Shown here: piece by piece, positions 31,411-41,094 of the stretch | Numbering within the stretch: position 1 is the stretch's first letter | How the letters are laid out: each line of letters opens with the position of its first letter | NCBI GenBank assembly: GCA_947176605.1 | Contig: CAMWRH010000007.1 | Span: 1 to 64,000, forward strand | Reading direction: 5' to 3' | Source: an uncultured Porphyromonadaceae bacterium | GTDB lineage: Bacteria > Bacteroidota > Bacteroidia > Bacteroidales > Muribaculaceae | Length of the DNA: 64,000 nt | Program-made: the position numbers and the translations under genes | Notes under the pieces: model-generated | The model's input: only the letters and a program-made list of their open reading frames with translations | Told to the model about the DNA's origin: nothing | The model's database searches: none

Positions 31411-31452
31411 TGAAGCGGCTGGGATTCGAACCCAGGACCGACAGCTTAGAAG
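31411..31452 (-). other. 3' half of tRNA-Arg(TCT): prophage attachment remnant
   Basis: Minus strand CTTCTAAGCTGTCGGTCCTGGGTTCGAATCCCAGCCGCTTCA: anticodon loop, variable loop, complete T-arm and acceptor 3' strand; no 5' half. Confidence 0.75.
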
Positions 31453-31531
31453 ACATTTTCGGTCTTAGGTGCTGTCGGCGCTCGGTATCAGGTCGTTAGA
31501 TTTCGTGATTGCTCTGTTTCTTATCTTTTGT

Positions 31532-31954
31532 TCAGTTCCCGCCCGCGATTTCGCCCGCGGTTCCGATACCTCCGGGTGAATCGCCGTTCGTACGTCGGTA
31601 CATCGCCAGCAGCTCTTCTTTAGCTTTTAAAAGCTCTTCTTTCAGCGAAAGCTCAAGCCTGAGGCGTCGGATCTCTTCCGTCTGGTCACACATCGTGATG
31701 TTGCCCCCGCTCATCATCCCGGGACTGTTCGCCCCGCTCGTATGAATCGTGATAGGCTGCTGGGTCCCGCTGAAGAAAAACATCATCGGTACCTCAAGTA
31801 CCTCGCTCAGCTTCTCAAGCGTGCTAACCCTTACGTCGCTCCCCGCCAATAGGCGGTCAAGCGCCGGACGGCTTAACCCCACTCGCTTCGTTATTTCGGT
31901 CTTTGTTAATTTTGAGTTGCGAATCAACTCATTTATGTATTTGATATTCAGCAT
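31532..31954 (-). CDS. XRE/CI-like phage repressor
   Basis: MLNIKYINELIRNSKLTKTEITKRVGLSRPALDRLLAGSDVRVSTLEKLSEVLEVP HTH; divergent from the early operon. Confidence 0.75.
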   Translation of the reverse strand: MLNIKYINELIRNSKLTKTEITKRVGLSRPALDRLLAGSDVRVSTLEKLSEVLEVPMMFFFSGTQQPITIHTSGANSPGMMSGGNITMCDQTEEIRRLRLELSLKEELLKAKEELLAMYRRTNGDSPGGIGTAGEIAGGN

Positions 31955-32024
31955 ATTATAATGCATTAACACTTATTAACGTAATAAATGGAACGCAAAC
32001 GTTACATTTTCAGTTTTTTATGAT

Positions 32025-32032
32025 TAACTTTG
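32025..32032 (+). promoter_or_regulatory. Candidate early promoter -7 element (TAACTTTG)
   Basis: taactttg in the repressor/early-gene divergent region. Confidence 0.5.
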
Positions 32033-32061
32033 CACCACAAAAATAATGATTTTCCCGCGAC

Positions 32062-32277
32062 ATGCAAAACAAATTCGTCCCTATTATACTCGCTGAGGAT
32101 GTGCCTCTGGCCCGATTCATCGCTAACATGCAGCCCGGACAGGCCGCTATCTTTAGTGCTGCTTTCGTTCGTTCAGCTCAGGCCGCTGCATCGAGGACTA
32201 ACGCGGCCGAAGGTGCTAAAAGGGTTAAGGTCGTCGCTTCCGGTATCCCGGGTTTCTTTTGCGTGTTGCGTTACTGA
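32062..32277 (+). CDS. Phage early protein, hypothetical
   Basis: 71 aa ORF downstream of the TAACTTTGC promoter. Confidence 0.5.
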   Translation: MQNKFVPIILAEDVPLARFIANMQPGQAAIFSAAFVRSAQAAASRTNAAEGAKRVKVVASGIPGFFCVLRY

Positions 32278-32297
32278 ATACATTTTGCTGCTTTTTT

Positions 32298-32519
32298 ATG
32301 TATTATACTGTTTCTGACATCAAGCCTTCGGCTCTGTATTCAAGGGCGGAGGCCGCCAGGATCCTCGGGATCTCGGTCTCTACTCTCTTCCGGCTGCGAA
32401 AACGCGGTATGGTGAAGCCTGTGTTCGTCTCTGCTTCCTCTCGTGCTATGTACAAAGGAAGCGATCTTATTTCTCTTTACAAGGCTGGCCCTTCCAAACT
32501 CCGCGTGTATGATTTCTGA
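32298..32519 (+). CDS. Helix-turn-helix (excisionase/MerR-like) protein
   Basis: YSRAEAARILGISVSTLFRLRKRGMVKPVFV; stop overlaps start of primase. Confidence 0.65.
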   Translation: MYYTVSDIKPSALYSRAEAARILGISVSTLFRLRKRGMVKPVFVSASSRAMYKGSDLISLYKAGPSKLRVYDF

Positions 32520-35500
32520 TAAGACTGTCGACGCTGTCCGCGACGCGGATATCGTCTCGGTGCTCCGCCCCTATATGCCGGACATGCACCGAAAGGGTTC
32601 ACGTTTCTTCGCTTGCTGCCCCCTGCACGGCGAGCATACGCCATCGCTGGCCATATCCCCCGACAAGGGGCTATGGCATTGCTTCGGATGCCATGCAGGC
32701 GGTGATGCAATCTCTTTCATTCAGCATAAGGAACACCTCTCGTTCGAGGAAGCGGTCGTTTCTGTGGCACAGTCGCAGAATATTCCGGTGGAGTATCTCT
32801 CCCGCGAACAGTCTGACGAACAGAAGAAGGAGGCCGCACACCGTGAAGCCCTCTTTGAACTCGTGGCCGTCTGCCAGAACCATTTCGTAAAGGCTCTGGA
32901 AGCCGACTCTGTCCCCGCTAAGGCCGCCCGGGATTACGCATACTCCCGTTGGAGCAGGGACTTCGCGGCTGAGGCCGGTATCGGGTACGCCCCGCAGTCT
33001 CAGGCGTTCATGGATTTCGTCAACAGCTATGACCTGCCGAAGGACGATCTCATTGAGCTCGGCATACTCCGGCGTGACCGGCAGTCGGGAAATCTGTATT
33101 TCCTCTTTGCCGGACGCCTCACGATCCCTATCCGGAATCGTACGGGGCGCATCGTCGGATTTACCGCACGCAAGCTCGATGACTCACGCCCGGGAGGAAA
33201 GTACATCAATTCTTCGGATTCTCCGGTTTTCCACAAATCAGACCTACTTTTCGGTATCAACCGCGCCGTAAAGGCCGCCCGCAAGGCGGATTACGTCATT
33301 GTCGTCGAAGGGGCTCCCGACGTCATGCGGTTGCAGTCGATCGGTATAGATAACGCTGTCGCTCCTCTCGGTACCGCCCTGACGCAGTCACAGCTCGAGC
33401 AGCTGCGCAAGTATACGGACGCTGTATGTTTCATTCCGGATTCCGACCCGCAGAAGGATCCAGACACGCTTCCGCCCGGCATCGCGGCTGTCGCTCGCGG
33501 CGGTGCGCTCGCCGTTAAGGCAGGCTTCTTCGTTACCGTCTGCGAAATTCCGCAGTCCCCCGACGGCGAAAAGCAGGATGCCGATTCGTTTATCTCTTCG
33601 CGCGATGACTTCTTTGCCATCGAGGAACAGCCGTTCATCCCCTGGCTCGCGGAAAAGCGATTCGCCATGGCCCGCCGCCTCGCTTCGCGGCAGAAGGTCA
33701 TTGCGGAAATCGCCGACATTCTCGCCGCCTGTCCCCAGGACCGGCTCGACCAGACTTGCCGCGACCTCGCTAAGGTCGACGGATCCGTCTCGCTCTGGAA
33801 GAAGGCCGCAGCACAGGCAAAGGGTTTGCAGGCCCGAAAGGAGGGGCAGCCGACGCAGGAGGAGCTCGATGCCAAGACCCGCCCGCACGGGTTCGTCATC
33901 CGCAACAATTCTTATTATTCCATCGATGAGAACGACAATGAGATCCGCCTGTCGAATTTCATTCTCATTCCACATTTCCATCTCATCAAGCCGGAGGACT
34001 CGATACGTATCTTTACGATACGCAATGAGGAAGGGCAGGAGAGTACACTCGTGCTCAAACAGTCCGATTTCTTTGCAATTCAGTCGTTCTGCACGCGCGT
34101 TACTTCGCTCGGTTCTTACATCTGGCTGGCAAAGTCGGACAAACTGAGCAAGATCCTCTGGTACTGTTTCCAGAACACCCGGTCCGCTTTCCCTGTCAAC
34201 GCTCTCGGCTGGTCTGCCGAACACCGTCTCTACGCTTTCGGCAATGGAATATATCTTGACGGATCTTTTCACCCCGTAGACGATATGGGAATCGTTTCGC
34301 CTGACGGAAAGCGGAATTTCTTTATCCCGGCTACTTCGGACCTCTATAAGTCCGATCCGATGGCATATCAGTTCGAACGTTCTTTCATCTGCACCCCGGA
34401 GTCCCCTGGCGCTTTGTCGATGCACGGTTTCGTCTCGGGTATTACGGAGTCTTTCGGAGATGCCGGTGCGATCGCTTTCTCTTATCTGCTGGCGGCCTGT
34501 TTCCGGGATGTCTGTTACCCGCTTAATCAGGGGGCTTTCCCGATCCTGAACCTTTTCGGTGAAAAGGGTACCGGTAAGTCTACTCTCGCTTCGCTGCTGC
34601 AGACGGTGTTCATGCGTTTCTGCAAACCCCCTTCGCTCGATGCCCTGACTATCCCGGCGTTTAACGACTTGATGACTCAGTCGGTCAATTACCTCAATGT
34701 GGTCGATGAGTACAAAAATGACGTGCATCCCTCTAAGATCAATTTCCTTAAGACCGTTTTTGACGGTGCCGGACAGTCTAAGAAGAACATGGACGGGGAC
34801 AAACGCATCTTCCGCTCCGTCGTTACTTCTTCTCTCGCAATCTGCGGACAGGATAAACCCACACAGGACATGGCGCTTTTCTCGCGTCTGATCTTCATTC
34901 ATCTTACCAGGACCCAGTTCTCTGAGGAGCAGCTCTGCCGCCTGAATGATTTCGTGGCCCGCTGCGCTAAGGGCAACATACATCTGCTGCTCCGCATTCT
35001 TGATTGCCGCAAGGATTTTGAAGCACGGTTCCCTGATGCTTTCGAAAGGGCACGAAAGGATCTCTCGGAGCTGGCCGGACGCGGAGTCGTGGCTCGTGTT
35101 CTTAATTCATGGAGCATATGTATGGCCGCCCTGGCGGTAATGCAGGACCTTATCGATATTCCGATCAGTTATGAGGCGCTCCTGCCGGTGGCCGCCGGAT
35201 TCCTTATCCGGCAGAATGAGGACCTTGACCAGAATTCGGAAATGTCCGATTTCTGGAATGTGTTCCAGGGGCTGTATTCGCAGGGACGCATTGTCGATAC
35301 CGCTCATTTCCGTATCAAGGAGCTGCGCTCGTTCACCCCGATAGGAAAGGCCGCTGATGCGGTTTCTTTCGCTAAGCCGAGAAAGCTGCTTTTCCTCAAT
35401 CCGGCTGCAATTCAGCTCCTTTTCTCCAAAGGCCCGTCGGCAAGCCCGACTGCAAATAAGTCAAATTGGCCCACGCTTCTCTCTTATCTCAAGGCGCAGC

Positions 35501-35751
35501 CTTATTTCCTCGGACTCAAGCAGGACCGCTTTTATCTGCTCAAGCAGTCCGGTGAGTTCGATGTTACTTGGGAAGGCTCCGGACCTGCCGCGCGCAAACT
35601 CATGAAGTCCGTCCGCCCTAAGGCGCTTTGCTTCGATTATGAGGTGCTGCGCGACCGTTACGGGCTCGCCCTTGAATCCGAACTTGTGTTCGAGTCAGCA
35701 CTCTCCGGACCCGTCGCCGACGATGATGATTCCGTTTTTTTCCGTCAATAA
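32509..35751 (+). CDS. DnaG-like primase (CHC2 zinc finger + Toprim) fused to helicase-like domain
   Basis: CPLHGEHTPSLAISPDKGLWHCFGCHAGGDAISFI; Toprim-like YVIVVEGAPDVMRLQSIG; Walker A LNLFGEKGTGKSTLASLL. Confidence 0.85.
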   Translation: MISDKTVDAVRDADIVSVLRPYMPDMHRKGSRFFACCPLHGEHTPSLAISPDKGLWHCFGCHAGGDAISFIQHKEHLSFEEAVVSVAQSQNIPVEYLSREQSDEQKKEAAHREALFELVAVCQNHFVKALEADSVPAKAARDYAYSRWSRDFAAEAGIGYAPQSQAFMDFVNSYDLPKDDLIELGILRRDRQSGNLYFLFAGRLTIPIRNRTGRIVGFTARKLDDSRPGGKYINSSDSPVFHKSDLLFGINRAVKAARKADYVIVVEGAPDVMRLQSIGIDNAVAPLGTALTQSQLEQLRKYTDAVCFIPDSDPQKDPDTLPPGIAAVARGGALAVKAGFFVTVCEIPQSPDGEKQDADSFISSRDDFFAIEEQPFIPWLAEKRFAMARRLASRQKVIAEIADILAACPQDRLDQTCRDLAKVDGSVSLWKKAAAQAKGLQARKEGQPTQEELDAKTRPHGFVIRNNSYYSIDENDNEIRLSNFILIPHFHLIKPEDSIRIFTIRNEEGQESTLVLKQSDFFAIQSFCTRVTSLGSYIWLAKSDKLSKILWYCFQNTRSAFPVNALGWSAEHRLYAFGNGIYLDGSFHPVDDMGIVSPDGKRNFFIPATSDLYKSDPMAYQFERSFICTPESPGALSMHGFVSGITESFGDAGAIAFSYLLAACFRDVCYPLNQGAFPILNLFGEKGTGKSTLASLLQTVFMRFCKPPSLDALTIPAFNDLMTQSVNYLNVVDEYKNDVHPSKINFLKTVFDGAGQSKKNMDGDKRIFRSVVTSSLAICGQDKPTQDMALFSRLIFIHLTRTQFSEEQLCRLNDFVARCAKGNIHLLLRILDCRKDFEARFPDAFERARKDLSELAGRGVVARVLNSWSICMAALAVMQDLIDIPISYEALLPVAAGFLIRQNEDLDQNSEMSDFWNVFQGLYSQGRIVDTAHFRIKELRSFTPIGKAADAVSFAKPRKLLFLNPAAIQLLFSKGPSASPTANKSNWPTLLSYLKAQPYFLGLKQDRFYLLKQSGEFDVTWEGSGPAARKLMKSVRPKALCFDYEVLRDRYGLALESELVFESALSGPVADDDDSVFFRQ

Positions 35752-35770
35752 CCTTTAACCCCACGATACA

Positions 35771-36049
35771 ATGAAAATAAACACTAATCAAGTCATGGAG
35801 CTGTCCCGTGCGCTCCATAAGGCTATCGAGGACTACACTGCCGCTTCCCATGGCGGGCTGCAGGTCGCTGCCTTGATCGCCGCATTGGAAATAGTCTCCG
35901 CCCAAACAATCCGGACTTTGGCGCTATCCGATGATGAGACCGCGATGCGCCTCGCCAAACAGTTTGGAAAACACCTTGCAGAGTTAGTCCAGGACGCTCA
36001 GCTTCCCAAAGCTCATGTAGTAATCATAGAACGACACGAAAATGACTGA
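35771..36049 (+). CDS. Phage hypothetical protein
   Basis: 92 aa ORF in a tightly packed operon. Confidence 0.5.
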   Translation: MKINTNQVMELSRALHKAIEDYTAASHGGLQVAALIAALEIVSAQTIRTLALSDDETAMRLAKQFGKHLAELVQDAQLPKAHVVIIERHEND

Positions 36050-36359
36050 ACAACAGACCGAACTCGAAGTCTCTTACCGCCTCTCGCAGACTATCGCCGA
36101 TGCTATTGATTCGTTTTGCCGTTCCGATCCGCAGGCGGGTGTCCTGACCCCCGGGCTCGTTATGGGGGCCATGGCCGTACAAATCGCCAATCTCGCACTC
36201 GTAATCCCCACCAAACAGGAGGCGATGGATAGAGTGCCCGCTGCGGTGGCCATGACAGTCAGGGATCTGCTCAACACGACTCCGGATGCCTTCTTCAATT
36301 CCAACGAGTACGGACTCCGGCCCGATCCCGAGCCGGCTCCCGATGCGCCCGATACATGA
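36042..36359 (+). CDS. Phage hypothetical protein
   Basis: 105 aa ORF, 8-nt overlap with preceding gene. Confidence 0.5.
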   Translation: MTEQQTELEVSYRLSQTIADAIDSFCRSDPQAGVLTPGLVMGAMAVQIANLALVIPTKQEAMDRVPAAVAMTVRDLLNTTPDAFFNSNEYGLRPDPEPAPDAPDT

Positions 36360-36396
36360 TTTTGCTTTCATGACGTTTTTCTGATTCGCTCCATGA

Positions 36397-36432
36397 AGCG
36401 GAGGGTCCCGCCGTGTACCCTCCGCTTTTTTC
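36397..36432 (+). terminator. Rho-independent terminator of early operon
   Basis: agcggagggt-cccgccgtgt-accctccgct then tttttt. Confidence 0.8.
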
Positions 36433-36467
36433 AGCGTTGTACCGTTGCAGGTTTTTCGGATTTTTTA

Positions 36468-36475
36468 TATATTTG
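36468..36475 (+). promoter_or_regulatory. Candidate promoter -7 (TATATTTG)
   Basis: gttg-N20-tatatttg upstream of 36522. Confidence 0.5.
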
Positions 36476-36521
36476 CACCTGTTTTGATTTTATCTTTTTT
36501 GCTTCTTTCTTTTTCTGCTTC

Positions 36522-36995
36522 ATGACGATTCCAATTACCCTTGACCCCTACCTGGCCCAGTGGTGGCGGTTCGACTCCGGTGGGGCAGACCCCATAGAAA
36601 TCCGCAGGGGCTCGCCGGAGGCTGATTTTCTGCAGGTCTTCCTCCGTCGGCCCCCGGCGGATTTCCGGCCAGAGCCGCCCGGACCCGACTCCGTGTCCGT
36701 CCTGCTCCCTTCGTTCGCGGCTAAGGATACCAGATATTACTTCTGGCTCTCGCCGACCGCCTGCAGGCTGTTTGTCGATCTCATCCGCACACGCTTCGAC
36801 GTTGCCCTCTGGAAGGCCCTACACCGCTTCCAGGCCGTCTTCCGGCGTCAGGATGACCTGATCTACGCTTTCATGGAGGCTAACGGCATCGAGCCCGATG
36901 AACGAAATTTCAATGCCATCGCAAAGCGTTATCAGCGTAAGCGCGATGTCTACAGAAAGGCCGCCCTGCGGCAAGCGAAAAAATGCGCGAAATGA
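36522..36995 (+). CDS. Phage hypothetical protein
   Basis: 157 aa from MTIPITLDPYLAQWWRFDSG; basic C-terminus. Confidence 0.55.
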   Translation: MTIPITLDPYLAQWWRFDSGGADPIEIRRGSPEADFLQVFLRRPPADFRPEPPGPDSVSVLLPSFAAKDTRYYFWLSPTACRLFVDLIRTRFDVALWKALHRFQAVFRRQDDLIYAFMEANGIEPDERNFNAIAKRYQRKRDVYRKAALRQAKKCAK

Positions 36996-37111
36996 CTACA
37001 AGTTCGGAATGCCTTTTTCCGTACATTTCCTTTCGCTTCCTTTCGGACATTTTCTGTCCGGTTTGTCCCGAACGGGGACACATGACATGATTTTACTCTG
37101 TTTCTGCCATT

Positions 37112-37549
37112 ATGTGTGACTTCTATTCTTTACCGGGCATCCGCGCTGTCGGTGTCCTCAATGCTTCCGATCTCCCTCCGTCGGCCCCCCTTATGGCGGT
37201 CGCCGGAATCACCGTGCCCGTCTCGGTCGAGCCGGTCTGGATTCCGGTTGGGGATTCCGCCAAGGCCGTTCGTACCGAAGTCCGCACCGCCCGTAGCCTC
37301 TCGCAGACCGCAAATCTGACTTTCCGTTCTTCCCTGGCGATACCAAGACTCGCCAATCCCGCTTTTGTCGTCATTGACCAGAACGGCGCACAGTGGCTCA
37401 TAATGTCATGCTATCCCCCCTTCCCCAAAATCTCGGAGTCCGCTTCTTCGGGTCTCCTCGGATCCGAGCCCGCTGATTTTTCTTATGAGGTGACGCATAC
37501 CGCCGTCCGCACTCTTTTCCCGTGCGCAGTCCTCTATCCCGATTCGTAA
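37112..37549 (+). CDS. Phage hypothetical protein
   Basis: 145 aa ORF upstream of the protease. Confidence 0.5.
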   Translation: MCDFYSLPGIRAVGVLNASDLPPSAPLMAVAGITVPVSVEPVWIPVGDSAKAVRTEVRTARSLSQTANLTFRSSLAIPRLANPAFVVIDQNGAQWLIMSCYPPFPKISESASSGLLGSEPADFSYEVTHTAVRTLFPCAVLYPDS

Positions 37550-37583
37550 TCAATTTGTTTTGGCTGCCTGTTTATTGGCTGGA

Positions 37584-37623
37584 CCCTTCCGGTGACCCCT
37601 CGCGGCGCCGGAAGGGCTTTTTT
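37584..37623 (+). terminator. Rho-independent terminator
   Basis: cccttccgg ... ccggaaggg cttttttat. Confidence 0.8.
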
Positions 37624-37684
37624 ATAGTCTTTTGAACCTTAGTCACACACCGTTATTTTCGCACTGTAATTTATTGCCCGTATT

Positions 37685-38788
37685 ATGCCCGTCAAGTCTT
37701 ACCACATGCATCTGAAGGGATCCGTCGGCGGTCCCGATTTCGACTCCGATAAGGTCGATGATACTCTCGCCGCGCTCGACCGAAAGAGGGTTTCGGTACT
37801 TGTCAATTCGACCGGTGGCTCATTGGCCACGGGACTTTCCATCTCCGCCGCTTTCCGCAATCACGGTAATGTCTCGGTACATTTCGTAGGACTCAACGCT
37901 TCGGCCGCCACCGTCGCTTCGCTCGGGGCGAAACACGTCTCGATCGACCGCGGGGCAATGTACCTGATACATCAGTGTTCGGTGCAGTTCGCAAAGATAA
38001 ACCAGCTCAACGCCTCGCAGTTCGATTCTCTGATCGCAGAGCTTCGCCAGACCCGCGACGACCTTGACAAGATCGACCGCTGCCTGGCATCCATGTATGC
38101 CGCCCGATGCCGCAAGCCCGAAGCTGAACTGCTCGAGCTCATGAAGGTCGGAGGATGGCTCTCCCCGCAGGAGGCGCTTGACTGGGGGTTTGTCGATGAG
38201 ATCACGGACTATCCCGAGGATGTCCGCGCATGCATCGATGAGTCGCTGGCTGCGGATTTTTCCAAAGCCGGTATCCCCGTGCCGGTCCTCACGGAGGACA
38301 GTACGGCGCAAATCATGGCATCCGCAGAGGAGACATCAACGCAGGAGGACGACCGCTCGCTCTTCGCCAGAGTGCTCGGTTCGGCTGCCGCTTTTTTCGC
38401 CGGAGCACGCTCCCGGGACAACCGCACATCGCCCCCCCTCACATCGCAGCAGGAAACATCAACAGATATGAACAGAAAAATCTTCAATGCAATTTCGGCT
38501 GCCGTCAAGGCGCCCGAAAACGAACCCGTCACCGCCGCCGATGACGGCTCGCTCTCTCTGTCCGCCACACAGGCCGAGGCCCTGGAGGACGCCGTGGCCG
38601 CCCTCGCAAAAGGGGCCGCAGAGCTGACGGCACGCGTCGCCGAACTTGAAAAGGCTCCAGCCGCCCCGGCTCCCGCTGTCGTCGACAACGCCAGGGGCAC
38701 CGCCGCCACGCAGCCGCCCCTTTCCGATGCCGAACGCTTCGTCAAGTCGTTCAATAACGCACGCGCACTGGCCGGCATCCTCCCCTAA
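37685..38788 (+). CDS. ClpP-like (S14) head maturation protease
   Basis: VSVLVNSTGGSLATGLSISAAFRNH, VGLNASAATVASLGAKHVSIDRGAMYLIHQCSV; long Ala/Pro-rich C-terminal scaffold-like part. Confidence 0.82.
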   Translation: MPVKSYHMHLKGSVGGPDFDSDKVDDTLAALDRKRVSVLVNSTGGSLATGLSISAAFRNHGNVSVHFVGLNASAATVASLGAKHVSIDRGAMYLIHQCSVQFAKINQLNASQFDSLIAELRQTRDDLDKIDRCLASMYAARCRKPEAELLELMKVGGWLSPQEALDWGFVDEITDYPEDVRACIDESLAADFSKAGIPVPVLTEDSTAQIMASAEETSTQEDDRSLFARVLGSAAAFFAGARSRDNRTSPPLTSQQETSTDMNRKIFNAISAAVKAPENEPVTAADDGSLSLSATQAEALEDAVAALAKGAAELTARVAELEKAPAAPAPAVVDNARGTAATQPPLSDAERFVKSFNNARALAGILP

Positions 38789-38851
38789 AGCCCAAAGCCT
38801 AAAGCCTAACGCCTAAAGCCTAATTCCTCACTCCTAATTCCTCACTCCTTC
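38789..38851. repeat. Telomere-like (CCTAAAG/CCTAACG) heptamer repeat block A
   Basis: cccaaagcctaaagcctaacgcctaaagcctaattcctcactcctaattcctcactcc. Confidence 0.85.
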
Positions 38852-39808
38852 ATGGGAAAGTTAAAGTTCTCTCTTGAGCAATACCAGGAGGCAGCCGTAA
38901 CATACCGCTCCGACCTCCTTATGCTCCCTATCGTCGGTCTGACGGAAATCCTTCCGTTCGTGACCTCTCGCCCCGGAGTCCGCTACTCGGAGCGCGTCGG
39001 TGACATCACCGGAGAAGCGCAGTTCGCTCCTTACGACCCCGCAAATGTCACGGAATTCGACCTCTCGCTCAATTTCCGTGAACTCCGCACCTACTTCGGT
39101 TCCGTTGTCGCCAATTTCGAGCCTAACTCCGCAATCGGCACCCTGCTCGGACAGGGCGCTACAAAGGGTGACGGTCAGATGTCCGTTCCTACCGCCCTGC
39201 ACGTGCTCGCCCTTATCGCGAAATCCCTTTCGCACAAGCTCAACATGGCCATCTGGTCTGCCGTCCGCAATCCCAAGGGCAACACAACACAGGACCTCTT
39301 TGACGGCTACGACACAATCACCGAAAAGGAAATCGCCGACGGTAACATCTCGGCTGCAAACAGGAACCTCCTGCAGCTCGATGCCCCGGTAACACCGGCC
39401 AACGCCGTCTCCGTCGCAAAGAAGATCCTGCGCGCGATGGACCCCGAACTCCGCGGACAGCAGTGCTATCTCTATTGCACACAGGATTTCCTCGATGACT
39501 ATAACGAAGGATACCAGATGCTCCATGGAGCGCTCCCCTACAATACCGAGTACGGCAAGACCACCGTCGAAGGTTCCGACGGACGTCTCGTTTTCTGCCC
39601 CCTCCAGTCAAAGGCGGGTTCGAAGTTCTTCCATGTCTCCACAAAGGCGAACATGCTCATCGGTTATGACCAGATGGGTGACGAGGAGAATGTGATGGTC
39701 AAGGAATACAAGCCTTTCATCCTCTCTTACATCGCTACCATGTTCTTCGGTGTGCAGTTCGAATCTATTGACCCCCGCCGTCTGCTCGTTGTCGGGCTCG
39801 CGGCATGA
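38852..39808 (+). CDS. Major capsid protein
   Basis: 318 aa immediately downstream of the head protease; capsid-like organisation. Confidence 0.65.
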   Translation: MGKLKFSLEQYQEAAVTYRSDLLMLPIVGLTEILPFVTSRPGVRYSERVGDITGEAQFAPYDPANVTEFDLSLNFRELRTYFGSVVANFEPNSAIGTLLGQGATKGDGQMSVPTALHVLALIAKSLSHKLNMAIWSAVRNPKGNTTQDLFDGYDTITEKEIADGNISAANRNLLQLDAPVTPANAVSVAKKILRAMDPELRGQQCYLYCTQDFLDDYNEGYQMLHGALPYNTEYGKTTVEGSDGRLVFCPLQSKAGSKFFHVSTKANMLIGYDQMGDEENVMVKEYKPFILSYIATMFFGVQFESIDPRRLLVVGLAA

Positions 39809-39826
39809 TAATCCTTTCTCTCTATC

Positions 39827-40396
39827 ATGGCTAAAAAGTGTACTACCCTTCAGAAGTCGGTAGGCTGGTGTCAGGGTACGCCGGAAATGCCTTCCATAAT
39901 GCGCCGTGTATGGTATATCTCGAAGTCGGATATCGTCTCGTTCCCCGATCTTCCCCGCGATGAGCAGGGAAGACCTACTTCGGCAGTCCTGCAGGGCTCT
40001 TTCGTACTGGCCGCAGATGCGGTATTCAAGTATATCGACATTCTCCCCGAGAAGTCCCAGCACCAGTCGGAGGCACAGGGGGAGCAGCCTTCACAGACCC
40101 AGATAAACAAGCTGACGCTCGTTCATCCCGGAGTAGGGGAGGAGGCTTCGGCTCTCGCCTCCTGGCTCAACAATACGGATTCGCTCTTCATATTCCAGGA
40201 CATGAGGAAGAATTTCCGCGTTGTCGGCAATGACCGCTGGACCACAAAGACCACCGTAGCGCAGGACAACGGCCAGGGACCCACCGGCACCACCGCGACT
40301 ACCGTCAGCGTCGAAGTCACAGACGAGATTCCATCCCCCCATTACCGCGGTACATTTAAGACCGAGGACGGTGAGATCGACTGCTCCGCTGCCTGA
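39827..40396 (+). CDS. Phage head-associated hypothetical protein
   Basis: 189 aa ORF directly after the MCP. Confidence 0.5.
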   Translation: MAKKCTTLQKSVGWCQGTPEMPSIMRRVWYISKSDIVSFPDLPRDEQGRPTSAVLQGSFVLAADAVFKYIDILPEKSQHQSEAQGEQPSQTQINKLTLVHPGVGEEASALASWLNNTDSLFIFQDMRKNFRVVGNDRWTTKTTVAQDNGQGPTGTTATTVSVEVTDEIPSPHYRGTFKTEDGEIDCSAA

Positions 40397-41075
40397 GGCG
40401 CTGGCCGCTGATATCCCGCCCCCGGGGGTGACGGATTTCGCTGCGCTCGCATCTCTGGTGCCCGCGCCGGATTCCGCACCTCCGGGGGCCGGCATTCCCC
40501 ACCCGGACGCCGCACCATCCGCTGACCCCGATCCCTTCGCCGCGACGGCCCGCCGCAAATGGAATGCCGACGGCATCGAGCCCCGTTGCGATTTCTCGCC
40601 GGGGCGTTCCCATATGGTGGCCCGTTCCCCCATGTTCATGACCTTCTGCGTATGGCGACGTTCGGTGTTCGGACCTACCCTGAAGGAAATCAAGGAGGAC
40701 CGCTCGAACATTCACCGTTTCGCCGCCGCCGTGGCCGAATACATCCGGAAGGTGCTTCCGGGAGATCTCCGCGCCGCAGGATGGGCCCTGACCGTCCCTC
40801 CGGCAAGACGTCACCGCGACTGGAATTTCGCCATCGAGGCCGGACGCCTGCTGGCGGAAACCCTGGAAATACCCTTCTATCCGGTCGTGGCTGCCGCACG
40901 CTCGCGTGAACGCGTCGGCGCGGTATACGACCTCGTTACGGCTCCACAGGAGCGTAATCTGCTCGTTTTTGACGATATCATTACTACGGGTTCGACTTTT
41001 ACTTCGATGTTCCGGCTGCTCCAGCCGATGGGATATAACATGGTTTTTGCCGTCGGCATCGATAATAAGGCATGA
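40371..41075 (+). CDS. Phage phosphoribosyltransferase-like protein
   Basis: PRPP-binding motif in NLLVFDDIITTGSTFTSMFRLLQ; preceding PVVAAARSRERVGAVYDLV. Confidence 0.75.
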   Translation: MRSTAPLPEALAADIPPPGVTDFAALASLVPAPDSAPPGAGIPHPDAAPSADPDPFAATARRKWNADGIEPRCDFSPGRSHMVARSPMFMTFCVWRRSVFGPTLKEIKEDRSNIHRFAAAVAEYIRKVLPGDLRAAGWALTVPPARRHRDWNFAIEAGRLLAETLEIPFYPVVAAARSRERVGAVYDLVTAPQERNLLVFDDIITTGSTFTSMFRLLQPMGYNMVFAVGIDNKA

Positions 41076-41094
41076 CCCGAAAAAATCCAAGTTC

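Noticed and set aside
31411-31490. A complete tRNA-Arg gene, possibly with an intron.
   Set aside because: The 3' half is clear and a gctgtcgg arm resembles the 5' anticodon stem, but no D-arm or 5' acceptor strand follows; an attachment-site remnant explains it better.
37685-38788. Host ClpP protease.
   Set aside because: Position directly before the capsid gene and the long Ala/Pro C-terminal extension fit a phage head protease.
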